Assembly: GCA_947626405.1 (NCBI GenBank)
Contig: CANQSE010000038.1
Span: forward strand, 1-11,860
DNA: 11,860 nt
Direction of reading: 5' to 3'
Source of the DNA: an uncultured Acetatifactor sp.
GTDB lineage: Bacteria; Bacillota; Clostridia; Lachnospirales; Lachnospiraceae
Of this stretch, positions 1-7,109 are shown piece by piece. A model generated the notes under the pieces. That model was not told the origin of the DNA and searched no databases. It saw nothing but the letters and a program-made list of their open reading frames with translations. The first letter of the stretch is position 1. Each line of letters begins with the position of its first letter. Made by a program: the position numbers and the translations under genes.

Positions 1-1
1 G

Positions 2-517
2 AGGCGTTTCCTGCTCTATGCTCCTACATTTAGGGAGAAATATAGAAAAGATGGAGAGGTTGATCGGCGGACGAACGGTTATTATATTGACTTTTCCGGG
101 CTTCTTACGCATGTCCGACAGCGTTTTGGCGGGGAATGGGTGATTCTTATGCGCCAACATCCCAGGCTTAGAGACATAGAAATTGACCCCATTCCATCAA
201 ATGCGGATATCATTGATGTCACGCGCTATGCGGATATACAGGAATTACTTGCTGCAGCGGACTGCCTGGTCACAGATTATTCCAGCTGTGCTTTCGATTT
301 TATGCTGACCCGGCGGCCTGTTTTTTTGTTTGCTGCGGACAAAGATGAATTTGAAAAGGAAAGAGGATTCTACTATCCATTGGAGAATACTCCGTTCCCG
401 TTGGCTTGTGACAATGAGGAACTGATGAAAAACATTGATTTCTTTGAAGAAGAAGCATATTTGAAAAAAGTCAAATATTTTTTGAAAGATGAGCGGCAGC
501 GTCCCGATTTTTCATAA
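2..517 (+). CDS. CDP-glycerol glycerophosphotransferase family protein, C-terminal part
   Basis: The frame is open from the left edge, so the start lies outside the window; about 171 residues are visible. Enzymes of this family (TagB/TagF type) move glycerol-phosphate or similar units from a CDP-activated donor onto teichoic-acid-like polymers at the inner face of the membrane. The visible part opens with LLYAPTFRE, a typical family motif, followed by a long linker, the segment DIIDVTRYADIQELLAAAD, and then the hallmark VTDYSS motif, FDF and RPVFLF. These fit the C-terminal nucleotide-binding half of the GT-B fold. The extreme C-terminus (DERQRPDFS) is short and lacks the usual final G-x-A-containing helix, so the end may be slightly truncated or divergent. 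The acceptor and exact polymer cannot be told from this fragment. The family call is firm; the specific function is inferred. Confidence 0.85.
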   Translation, partial: RRFLLYAPTFREKYRKDGEVDRRTNGYYIDFSGLLTHVRQRFGGEWVILMRQHPRLRDIEIDPIPSNADIIDVTRYADIQELLAAADCLVTDYSSCAFDFMLTRRPVFLFAADKDEFEKERGFYYPLENTPFPLACDNEELMKNIDFFEEEAYLKKVKYFLKDERQRPDFS

Positions 518-575
518 CATGGTTCAGCATGAAAAATTCATTTTAGCTCAGAGAGAAAAGGAGGTTGTGACAATT

Positions 576-770
576 ATGATGAGTTTGTTTGATGAAGAAC
601 AGATATTGAAGTCTTTTATCAGAAGCGGAAGGCATGATGAAGCCAGGGAAACTGCGGAAAGAATGATAAGGAAAGGTAAAATGTCACTGGAAGAAATTGC
701 GGATTATGTACCGTCATTACCACTTGAAGAATTAAAAGAACTCGAAGCCGAGATTATGCAATTAGCATAA
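576..770 (+). CDS. 64-aa protein resembling the C-terminal tail of Rpn/PD-(D/E)XK nuclease-like proteins
   Basis: I chose ATG 576 because AAAAGGAGG lies 11 nt upstream (556-564). The same frame is open back to 489, but no ribosome binding site supports that earlier ATG. The predicted protein is charged and helical: FDEEQILKSF, then HDEARETAERMIRKGKMSLEE, then the ending LEELKELEAEIMQLA. From memory, this pattern (ARETAERM...GKMSLEEIA...LEELKELE) is the C-terminal tail of Rpn-family recombination-promoting nuclease or transposase-like proteins common in Lachnospiraceae. The nuclease core itself is absent. It begins 58 bp after the preceding gene on the same strand, so it may be read from the same transcript. 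It could be a decayed remnant that kept its ribosome binding site, or a small free-standing protein. No function is claimed. Confidence 0.6.
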   Translation: MMSLFDEEQILKSFIRSGRHDEARETAERMIRKGKMSLEEIADYVPSLPLEELKELEAEIMQLA

Positions 771-952
771 TCAACAATGTAATGTTATGTCAAAATAACG
801 GGGTAAAGGCGCATGGAAACAGTAAAATGTAAACCGTGCGCTCCGTCTCTGCGATTATTTTCACATTCTCAATGTTATTGTCCTTCTGTCGCCATATTTT
901 TAGTCACCCTGTTTCGCTCACAGACACTTACCGATTTGAAAATTTCTGATAT

Positions 953-989
953 TAACAAAATTATGGGGCACTTCACCGCAAAGTGCCCC
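953..989 (-). terminator. Rho-independent terminator of the transketolase operon
   Basis: GGGGCACTT (965-973) and AAGTGCCCC (981-989) form a perfect 9-bp stem around a 7-nt loop. Read on the minus strand, the stem is followed by ATAATTTTGTTAAT, a T-rich run. It lies 70 bp after the stop codon of the C-terminal transketolase gene. On the plus strand the stem is followed by an A-rich stretch, so the minus orientation fits better. Confidence 0.8.
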
Positions 990-1058
990 AAAGTTAAAAA
1001 TCTTAAATATAAGCTCTAAAATCCGGGACGTTGTATCCTGCCCGGCAGGTCGCCCGAC

Positions 1059-1997
1059 TTACACAAACTCTTTCACGGACTTATATACTCCCTCAGCGTC
1101 CAGACCGTATTTCTCCAACAGAGCGGCTGCTGAGCCGGATTCGCCGAATACGTCCTGCATGCCGACCTTTTTCACGGGTGTCGGGAGCTTTGCGCACAGG
1201 CAGTCGCACACAGCGCTTCCAAGGCCGCCGATAACGGAATGTTCCTCCACAGTGACGACCTTTCCAGTTTTCTTCGCGCTCTTTACAACGAGCTCCTCGT
1301 CCAAAGGCTTAATGGTGCAGATGTTGATAACCTCGGCACTAATTCCGTCATCCGCAAGCTTCTTAGCGGCTCCCAGCGCAGAATCAACGCAGATTCCGGT
1401 CGCTATGATGGTGACATCGGTTCCCTCTCTCAGGACGGTGCCCTTGCCAATCTCAAACTTATAATCTGGATTGTCGTTTATCACGGGTACAGCCGAGCGG
1501 CCAAAACGTATGTATACAGGGCCCTCATGTTCCAGAGCCGCCCTCACCGCCGCCTTTGCTTCAACATCGTCCGAAGGGCACATCACAACCATGCCCGGGA
1601 TAGTGCGCATCAGCGCTATATCCTCGTTACACTGATGGGAAGCGCCGTCCTCTCCAACCGTAATGCCTGCATGCGTGGCGCCGATTTTCACGTTGAGATG
1701 CGGATATCCTATAGAGTTGCGCACCTGCTCAAACGCACGTCCTGCCGCAAACATTGCAAATGAGCTCACAAACGGGATCTTACCCACCAGCGACAGTCCT
1801 GCTGCTATACCCATCATGTTACATTCCGCAATACCGCAGTCGATGTGGCGATCGGGAAACTCCTTTTTAAATATGCCTGTTTTCGTGGCCTCTGCCAGGT
1901 CAGCGTCAAGCACCACCAGATTCGGAAATTCATTGCCCAGCTCTTTCAGGGCGTTGCCGTAGCTTTCACGGGTTGCAATTTTCTTTATATCAGCCAT
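1059..1997 (-). CDS. Transketolase, C-terminal subunit
   Basis: This 312-aa protein supplies the pyrimidine-binding and C-terminal domains of a two-gene transketolase; it should pair with the product of the upstream gene to make the thiamine-diphosphate enzyme that moves two-carbon ketol units between sugar phosphates in the cytoplasm. The pyrimidine domain spans about residues 5-170 and carries the glutamate that activates the cofactor, in DCGIAECNM (E58). The segment THAGITVGEDGASHQ (about 108-122) is the conserved substrate/cofactor loop. A C-terminal transketolase domain follows, with PLDEE and VEEHSVIGGLGS (about 240-251). The start codon overlaps the stop of the N-terminal subunit gene by one base (TAATG at 1997), which implies translational coupling and a balanced subunit ratio. 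A clear terminator follows. It could be called a 1-deoxyxylulose-5-phosphate synthase-like protein by sequence, but the short split form fits transketolase. Substrate preference is unknown. Confidence 0.94.
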   Translation of the reverse strand: MADIKKIATRESYGNALKELGNEFPNLVVLDADLAEATKTGIFKKEFPDRHIDCGIAECNMMGIAAGLSLVGKIPFVSSFAMFAAGRAFEQVRNSIGYPHLNVKIGATHAGITVGEDGASHQCNEDIALMRTIPGMVVMCPSDDVEAKAAVRAALEHEGPVYIRFGRSAVPVINDNPDYKFEIGKGTVLREGTDVTIIATGICVDSALGAAKKLADDGISAEVINICTIKPLDEELVVKSAKKTGKVVTVEEHSVIGGLGSAVCDCLCAKLPTPVKKVGMQDVFGESGSAAALLEKYGLDAEGVYKSVKEFV

Positions 1998-2839
1998 TAC
2001 GCTTCACCTGCTTTCTCTAATTCTGCTTCGATCCTGTCAAGATCAGCCATAGCCACGGCGTACTCCTCATCGTTGGGCGCCTTGCCGTGCCACCCTGCCT
2101 TGTTTTCCATAAAGGATACTCCCTTGCCCTTTACGCTGTGTACCACAATGCAGGTGGGAAGTCCCTTTGTTGCTTTCGCCTCGTCAAACGCCGCCTTGAG
2201 CGCATCGAAATCATGTGCGTCGGCGTTTATAACATGAAAATTGAAAGCCTCAAATTTCTTGTCTATAGGGTAAGGAGAGCATACCTGATCTATGGGGCCG
2301 TCAATCTGCAGATTGTTGTTGTCAACGATTACGCAGAGGTTGTCGAGCTTGCGGTGTCCTGCGAACATGGCCGCCTCCCACACCTGTCCCTCCTGGATCT
2401 CGCCGTCGCCCAACAGCGTGTAAACGCGGAACTTCTTATTGTTCATCTTTGCGCCCAGCGCCATGCCGACTGCGGCGGAAATTCCCTGTCCAAGCGAACC
2501 TGATGACATATCTACTCCGGGAATATGTATGCTGGGATGTCCCTGCAGGTAAGATCCCAGCTTGCGCAGCGTCTTCAGATCCTCAACGGGGAAATATCCT
2601 CTGTTTGCAAGCACCGAGTAAAGTCCGGGAGCAGTATGTCCCTTTGACAGTACAAAACGGTCCCTGTCTTCGTTGTCGGGATCCTTGGGATCGATATTCA
2701 TCTCCTCAAAATACAGGTAAGTATACACGTCAGCCGCGGAAAGGGATCCGCCCGGATGACCTGCCTTCGCGCTGTGAACTGCGGTCACAATACCCTTACG
2801 CACATCGTTGGCGCGTTTTTGCAGTTCTAATTTGTTCAT
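1997..2839 (-). CDS. Transketolase, N-terminal subunit
   Basis: This 280-aa protein is the diphosphate-binding half of the split transketolase. Visible motifs are AGHPGG (H28), SKGHTAPGLY (H68), GHPS (H101), GSLGQG (114-119), and the thiamine-diphosphate/metal motif running from GDG (144-146) to NNN (164-166). These match the histidines and Mg-binding residues of the transketolase N-domain. The length is typical of the free-standing N-subunit, against roughly 650-700 residues for the fused enzyme. ATG 2839 has GGAGG at 2845-2849, five bases upstream. It lies 86 bp downstream of a sugar kinase gene on the same strand, and it is coupled to the C-subunit gene by a one-base overlap. A small hairpin (TGCCC/GGGCA, 2854-2867) sits just upstream of the ribosome binding site and might modulate translation; this is inference. 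Confidence 0.95.
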   Translation of the reverse strand: MNKLELQKRANDVRKGIVTAVHSAKAGHPGGSLSAADVYTYLYFEEMNIDPKDPDNEDRDRFVLSKGHTAPGLYSVLANRGYFPVEDLKTLRKLGSYLQGHPSIHIPGVDMSSGSLGQGISAAVGMALGAKMNNKKFRVYTLLGDGEIQEGQVWEAAMFAGHRKLDNLCVIVDNNNLQIDGPIDQVCSPYPIDKKFEAFNFHVINADAHDFDALKAAFDEAKATKGLPTCIVVHSVKGKGVSFMENKAGWHGKAPNDEEYAVAMADLDRIEAELEKAGEA

Positions 2840-2882
2840 GGTTTCCTCCGTTCTGCCCCGCAGGGCAATTTTATTTAATTAA

Positions 2883-2911
2883 ATAGTAGCACAGTTGAAC
2901 TGTCCCGTCCA
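2883..2911 (-). promoter_or_regulatory. Candidate promoter with dyad operator upstream of the transketolase genes
   Basis: Read on the minus strand, a possible -35 TGGACG (2906-2911) and an extended -10 TG-C-TACTAT (hexamer 2883-2888) are separated by 17 bp. The spacer holds a perfect 6+1+6 inverted repeat, ACAGTT-C-AACTGT (2891-2903), where a repressor could block polymerase. An AT-only palindrome, ATTTAATTAAAT (2873-2884), overlaps the -10. Both hexamers match the consensus at only four of six positions, so the promoter is tentative. Confidence 0.35.
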
Positions 2912-2925
2912 GCATTTTTAAAGCG

Positions 2926-4524
2926 TTACTTTAAGCCCGCAATCGCCGCCTTTTCCGCAGGAAGGACAGACTTGTATTTCTCGATAAACCTGTCAAAACC
3001 GGCCACATCCTCCTGCCTTGGCTCAATGGTTGTTCCCGTCTGTCCGGCAAAAATCCGGTTGCTCAGGTAATCCGCAAGGCTCTCTCCGTCCTTCTTTTCA
3101 TTCATATAACAAGCCAGAATTGCGATTCCCCAGGGACCTCCCTCACTTGCCGTATCCATCACGGTCACAGGCGCGTTCATAGCCGCCGCCATAAGCTGCT
3201 GTCCGACGACGGGAGTCTTGAAAAGACCTCCGTGTCCCATAAGCGAATCCACCTTCACGTTTTCTTCCTTAAGGAGAATATCGTTTCCGATCTTGAGAGC
3301 CGCCATTGCGCTGTAAAGATGGCACCTCATAAAGTTTGCAAGGGTAAACTCGGCATCAGGAGTCCTCACAAAAAGCGGTCTTCCCTCGTCTACTCCCATG
3401 ATGGGCTCGCCGGAGAAAAAGTTAAACGCCATAAGGCCGCCGCAGTCCTCGGACGCGTTTAAAGCCTCCCTGTAAAGCTCCCCGTAGAGGTCGTTTTTGT
3501 CAATCTTTAAACCGAATTTTTCCGCAAACTGCTCAAAAAGATTCACCCAGGAATTAAGGTCGGAGGTACAGTTGTTGCAATGAACCATCGCGACGGGGCT
3601 GCCGTCAGGCGTCGTCACCATATCAATCTCCTCGTGAACCTTTGAAAGCGGCGCCTCAGTCACAACCATTGAAAAGATTGACGTGCCGGCGGAAATGTTT
3701 CCCGTCCGCACAGCCACGCTGTCAGTGGCCGTCATGCCGGTTCCGGCATCGCCCTCCGGAGGACACATGGCCGCGCCCGCTTCAAGACGTCCCGTGGGAT
3801 CAAGAAGCTTTGCGCCTTCCTCCGTAAGCTTTCCTGCACATTCTCCCGCGCATAAAACCTTTGGCATAATGTCGCGGATCTTCCAGCCATACGCCTTTGA
3901 TGCGATCAGGGAATCAAACTGATCCAGCATCTTACCGTCGAAATCCTTTACGGAGGAATCGATGGGGAACATTCCCGAAGCTTCCCCGATACCAATAACC
4001 TTCTCTCCTGACAGCTTCCAGTGTATGTAACCCGCAAGGGTAGTCAGATATGAAATTTTCCCGACATGGTCCTCGCCGTTTAAGATCGCCTGATAGAGGT
4101 GCGCGATACTCCATCTCTGGGGAATATTAAAGTTAAACACTGGGATCAGCTTTTTGCACGCCTCCTCCGTCATTGTGTTCCTCCAGGTGCGGAAGGGCAC
4201 AAGCAGCTCACCGTCGGCTCCGAAAGGCATATAGCCGTGCATCATCCCTGAAAAGCCCAGCGCGCCAAGCTTTGTAAGCTGCGTCTGATACTTTTTCTCA
4301 ACATCCTTTGCCAGATCGGCGTAACATCCCTGAAGCCCGCCCCAGATATCATCCAGACTGTAAGTCCAGATATTGTTTTCCAGACGGTTCTCCCAATCGA
4401 AGGTTCCCATAGCCACCGGCTGATGACTCCCGTCCACCAGCACCGCCTTGATTCTGGTGGAACCAAATTCAATTCCCAGCACCGTTTTGCCGTCCTGTAT
4501 TGCCTGTCTGATCTCCTCGCTCAT
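2926..4524 (-). CDS. FGGY-family carbohydrate kinase
   Basis: This 532-aa protein should transfer the ATP gamma-phosphate to a sugar or ketose in the cytoplasm. The actin-like FGGY fold is supported by the first phosphate loop [15 protein letters not shown] (17-31), the substrate-side FSGMMHG (91-97) and RTWRN (112-116), PEGDAGTGM (256-264), whose D259 sits where the catalytic base is expected, and the adenosine motif GHGGLFKTP (430-438) followed by [12 protein letters not shown]. The length is within the family range (about 480-560). ATG 4524 has an AGAGGAAG-type ribosome binding site. The neighbouring transketolase pair on the same strand suggests that the product is a ketose phosphate consumed by transketolase, such as xylulose 5-phosphate. 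Known FGGY kinases also act on ribulose, apulose, erythrulose, glycerol and others, so I do not assign a substrate. The family is certain; the pathway is inferred. Confidence 0.9.
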   Translation of the reverse strand: MSEEIRQAIQDGKTVLGIEFGSTRIKAVLVDGSHQPVAMGTFDWENRLENNIWTYSLDDIWGGLQGCYADLAKDVEKKYQTQLTKLGALGFSGMMHGYMPFGADGELLVPFRTWRNTMTEEACKKLIPVFNFNIPQRWSIAHLYQAILNGEDHVGKISYLTTLAGYIHWKLSGEKVIGIGEASGMFPIDSSVKDFDGKMLDQFDSLIASKAYGWKIRDIMPKVLCAGECAGKLTEEGAKLLDPTGRLEAGAAMCPPEGDAGTGMTATDSVAVRTGNISAGTSIFSMVVTEAPLSKVHEEIDMVTTPDGSPVAMVHCNNCTSDLNSWVNLFEQFAEKFGLKIDKNDLYGELYREALNASEDCGGLMAFNFFSGEPIMGVDEGRPLFVRTPDAEFTLANFMRCHLYSAMAALKIGNDILLKEENVKVDSLMGHGGLFKTPVVGQQLMAAAMNAPVTVMDTASEGGPWGIAILACYMNEKKDGESLADYLSNRIFAGQTGTTIEPRQEDVAGFDRFIEKYKSVLPAEKAAIAGLK

Positions 4525-4593
4525 TCTTCCTCTTTTCCGCTGCCCTGCAGCCGTTTATTTTCTGACGCCGTACCGCGTCCAGACCCTAATGCT

Positions 4594-4623
4594 ATTTTAA
4601 CACAGAATTTCCGGTAATGTACA
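4594..4623 (-). promoter_or_regulatory. Candidate promoter of the sugar kinase gene
   Basis: On the minus strand TGTACA (4618-4623) and TAAAAT (4594-4599) are separated by 18 bp, about 70 bp before the kinase start codon. The -10 matches at five of six positions and the -35 at four. This lies in the 180-bp divergent gap shared with the DUF885 gene. Confidence 0.35.
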
Positions 4624-4639
4624 CCCTTTGATATACATT

Positions 4640-4669
4640 TTCATAACTATTCCGGCAAAAACATATATT
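4640..4669 (+). promoter_or_regulatory. Candidate promoter of the DUF885 gene
   Basis: The run ACATATATTATAGC contains -10-like TATATT (4664-4669). A weak -35, TTCATA (4640-4645), lies 18 bp upstream. Transcription would begin about 15-25 bp before the ribosome binding site at 4691-4696. Both elements are poor matches, so this is a pointer only. Confidence 0.28.
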
Positions 4670-4704
4670 ATAGCAACTCAGACCAGAATCAGGTGGAAAC
4701 ACTC

Positions 4705-6519
4705 TTGAAAAAACATATCCCTCTGTCCGCCAGGCAGCTTCTTGTCACAGCGGCTCTCCTCCTGTCATTAAGCTCCCTGACACTGTTTCTTTTTACATTC
4801 AGACAGGATGAAAAACATTTTTTAAGCCTTACCTCCCATCTTTTTGAGGAGGATATCACTGCGAGCACCATCAATATGCACTATTCCCTGGCTCATCCCG
4901 AAAATTTCGGCATTGATGATTATGATGTCATTTTGCCGCTCTGCGACGCCGAAGCGGTAAAAGACAGTACAATCAACATAGAAAATACTCTTTCCGCTCT
5001 GAAGCACATACATAGCGACAGACTTTCCGAACAGGACGCCTACCTTTACCACCTTTTGACGCGCAGCCTGGAAAATTCCCTGGTGCTGAACAGCTATCCC
5101 TATTTTCAGGAGCCTCTCTCGCCGGCCTCCGGCATGCAGGTTCAGCTTCCGGTGCTGCTTGCGGAATACACCTTCCGCACAAGGCGCGACGTCGAAGACT
5201 ATCTCGCTCTGCTGGATCAGACCGACGAATATTTTGAATCCGTTCTTACCTTTGAGAAGGAAAAATCGGCGGCCGGACTCTGTATGCCCTCCTCAGCGCT
5301 CAAGGAGGTAAGAAAGCAATGTGACACTGTCGTCACTTTAAAAGATCTGGAACAGGGCGGGCATTTCCTCCAGACTACCTTTGCGGAACGGCTTGAGTCT
5401 CTCCGCAGCGAGGGAATCATAAACGACAGTGATGTCAGCTCATATATTGCACAAAACAACCGTCTTTTAAAAACCGTCCTGCTGCCCGCATACATCTCGC
5501 TTGGAGACGGCCTTATACTGCTTGAGGACAGCGGCACGGAATTTGCCGGACTTTCGTCCTATCCCGGCGGCAGGGAATACTACTGCGCCCTCATGGCGTC
5601 CGAGACAGGCTCCCAGCGCTCGCCGGAGCAGATTCAGGATATGCTCACAAAACAGTTTTTCCTTGTGTACGACTCGCTGCAGAATCTTATTCTGTCACAC
5701 CCTGAAGCGGCAGAGGAGTATACCTCCGCTCATGAAATCGCTTTCCCCTGTAAACAGATCTCCGAAATGCTGACCGATCTGCAGGAGAGAATGGCTTCGG
5801 ATTTTCCCGATATTCCCGAAGGCGGCGCAACGGCAACCGTAAAGTCTGTCTCCGACAATCTGGACAATTACTGCGCTCCGGCATTTTACCTGACCGCGCC
5901 GCTTGACGACATTTCCAGGAACGTGATCTACATAAACAACGCCAAAACGCCCGAAGGGCTGGAGCTGTACACGACTCTTGCACACGAGAGCTATCCCGGG
6001 CACCTTTATCAGACTGTATATGCGAACCGCTCCTCCATGGAAAAAGGCGAGCTTCCTCTCCGGAAGCTGCTCTGGTACGGCGGTTATCTTGAAGGCTGGG
6101 CGCTCTACGGCGAATTTCTCTCCTACGACTACGCCTCCGAGCTTATGATGGAAAGGGGGATGGAGCAGGAAGCGTTTTACGCCCAGATTGAAAAATACAA
6201 CCGAAGCCTGCAGCTGTGTCTGTATTCCATGCTCGACATTATGATTCATTACGAGGGCGCTTCCCTCACGGAAGTCACAAATCTGCTCAGGGAGTTTGGC
6301 ATAGGGGATGACTCCTCCGCGCTGGCAATTTATTCGTATATTGCACTCGAGCCCTGTAATTATCTTAAATACTATGTGGGATATCTGGAAATTCTGGAGC
6401 TTAAAGCCGCCGCACAGAAGCGGTGGGGCGATTCATACTCCGACTACAGGTTCCATACCTTCCTTCTGGATGCGGGTCCCTCGGATTTTACAGCGCTTAA
6501 CGAGCTGCTTGCACAATAA
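4705..6519 (+). CDS. DUF885 family protein, membrane-anchored putative metallopeptidase-like
   Basis: I prefer TTG 4705 as the start (604 aa), because AGGTGG (4691-4696) sits eight bases upstream of it; the in-frame GTG at 4693 lies inside that ribosome binding site and has none of its own. The N-terminus reads KKHIPLSARQ and then a hydrophobic stretch of about 20 residues without a lipobox, which suggests a signal anchor with the bulk of the protein outside the membrane. DUF885 signatures are clear: RTRRDVEDYLALLDQTDEYF, ALMASETGSQRSPEQI, PAFYLTAPLDDISRNVIYIN, then LAHESYPGHLYQ (first H at residue 427, second at 433) and LEGWALYGE (E at 463). The H-E-x4-H arrangement resembles a metal-binding site and the family is often regarded as peptidase-like, but it is not the classic HExxH. 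Its substrate is unknown. It is transcribed alone, divergent from the kinase and convergent with spmB. Confidence 0.88.
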   Translation: MKKHIPLSARQLLVTAALLLSLSSLTLFLFTFRQDEKHFLSLTSHLFEEDITASTINMHYSLAHPENFGIDDYDVILPLCDAEAVKDSTINIENTLSALKHIHSDRLSEQDAYLYHLLTRSLENSLVLNSYPYFQEPLSPASGMQVQLPVLLAEYTFRTRRDVEDYLALLDQTDEYFESVLTFEKEKSAAGLCMPSSALKEVRKQCDTVVTLKDLEQGGHFLQTTFAERLESLRSEGIINDSDVSSYIAQNNRLLKTVLLPAYISLGDGLILLEDSGTEFAGLSSYPGGREYYCALMASETGSQRSPEQIQDMLTKQFFLVYDSLQNLILSHPEAAEEYTSAHEIAFPCKQISEMLTDLQERMASDFPDIPEGGATATVKSVSDNLDNYCAPAFYLTAPLDDISRNVIYINNAKTPEGLELYTTLAHESYPGHLYQTVYANRSSMEKGELPLRKLLWYGGYLEGWALYGEFLSYDYASELMMERGMEQEAFYAQIEKYNRSLQLCLYSMLDIMIHYEGASLTEVTNLLREFGIGDDSSALAIYSYIALEPCNYLKYYVGYLEILELKAAAQKRWGDSYSDYRFHTFLLDAGPSDFTALNELLAQ

Positions 6520-6525
6520 GCTCTT

Positions 6526-6553
6526 GGCCTTGCGGGAGCGTGACGGCCTTTTT
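6526..6553 (+). terminator. Probable terminator after the DUF885 gene
   Basis: GGCC (6526-6529) pairs with GGCC (6545-6548), with an inner GCG/CGT pairing around a GGAG loop and a mismatched bulge between them, followed by TTTTT (6549-6553). It lies in the 42-bp gap between the convergent DUF885 and spmB genes. The stem is imperfect, so the call is moderate. Confidence 0.45.
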
Positions 6554-6561
6554 ACACCTTT

Positions 6562-7089
6562 TTACACCATCCTTCCCGCCAGTATCACGCTTGCCACAGT
6601 TCCGGCAAGCGTGGCCAGAAGCGCTCCCGTCAGGGTATAGCGGGTCTTTGTCACCCTTGCGGCGAGGAAATATACCGACATGGTATAAAAAACCGTCTCC
6701 GTGCAGCTCATAAGTATAGAGGTCAGAAGCCCTGCGTAAGAGTCAGGTCCCGAGGTGCGGAACACATCCAGCACAAGTCCTGTAGCCGCCGACGAGGAAA
6801 ACAGTTTGACCGCCAGAAGGGGCATAAGCTGCGCGGGAAGCCCGACCGCCTCCGTAATGGGCGCAAGAAGGCTCCCCAGCATGTCAAAAAATCCGGAGGC
6901 CCTCAACATTCCCACCGCAACAAGCAGTCCTATCAGGGTAGGCACAATATCGGCCACTATGTGCAGCCCCTCCTTTGCCCCCTTTAAGAAGGCTTCATAT
7001 ACCTTTACCTTTGATACAAATCCGTAACCTACTATAAAAAATATTAAAACCGGAATGATTATATCCGATATATTTGCCAGCGCTTTCAT
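6562..7089 (-). CDS. spmB: Spore maturation protein B
   Basis: This 175-aa hydrophobic membrane protein matches SpmB in length and motifs. It carries the transporter-like nucleoside-recognition/Gate domain: KGAKEGLHIVADIVPTLIG (about 36-54), PLLAVKLFSSSAATGLVLD (about 90-108) and SCTETVFYTMSVYF (128-141). Four or five membrane segments are visible (roughly 9-26, 48-62, 86-108, 120-142 and 151-171). In Bacillus, SpmA and SpmB are needed for proper spore core dehydration and heat resistance; the transported substrate, if any, is not established. It lies 20 bp downstream of spmA and is surely cotranscribed. Upstream of ATG 7089 there is a GAAAGG only two bases away and a stronger GGGGAGGGG about 13 bases away, so neither spacing is ideal. 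It ends 42 bp from the convergent DUF885 gene. Confidence 0.95.
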   Translation of the reverse strand: MKALANISDIIIPVLIFFIVGYGFVSKVKVYEAFLKGAKEGLHIVADIVPTLIGLLVAVGMLRASGFFDMLGSLLAPITEAVGLPAQLMPLLAVKLFSSSAATGLVLDVFRTSGPDSYAGLLTSILMSCTETVFYTMSVYFLAARVTKTRYTLTGALLATLAGTVASVILAGRMV

Positions 7090-7109
7090 AGCCTTTCTTT
7101 TCCCCTCCC

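Noticed and set aside
813..1019. 68-aa plus-strand frame in the gap after the 64-aa gene
   Set aside because: It runs through the terminator hairpin at 965-989, resembles no family I know, and has only a weak upstream signal.
1037..1049. CCTGCC-C-GGCAGG inverted repeat just after the transketolase stop codon
   Set aside because: A one-base centre and no T-run; the true terminator is at 965-989.
1239..1763. 174-aa plus-strand frame opposite the C-terminal transketolase gene
   Set aside because: Antisense shadow of a well-supported gene; composition (R, H and C rich) is not protein-like.
5695..6249. 184-aa minus-strand frame opposite the DUF885 gene
   Set aside because: Antisense to a gene with clear family motifs; no ribosome binding site seen.
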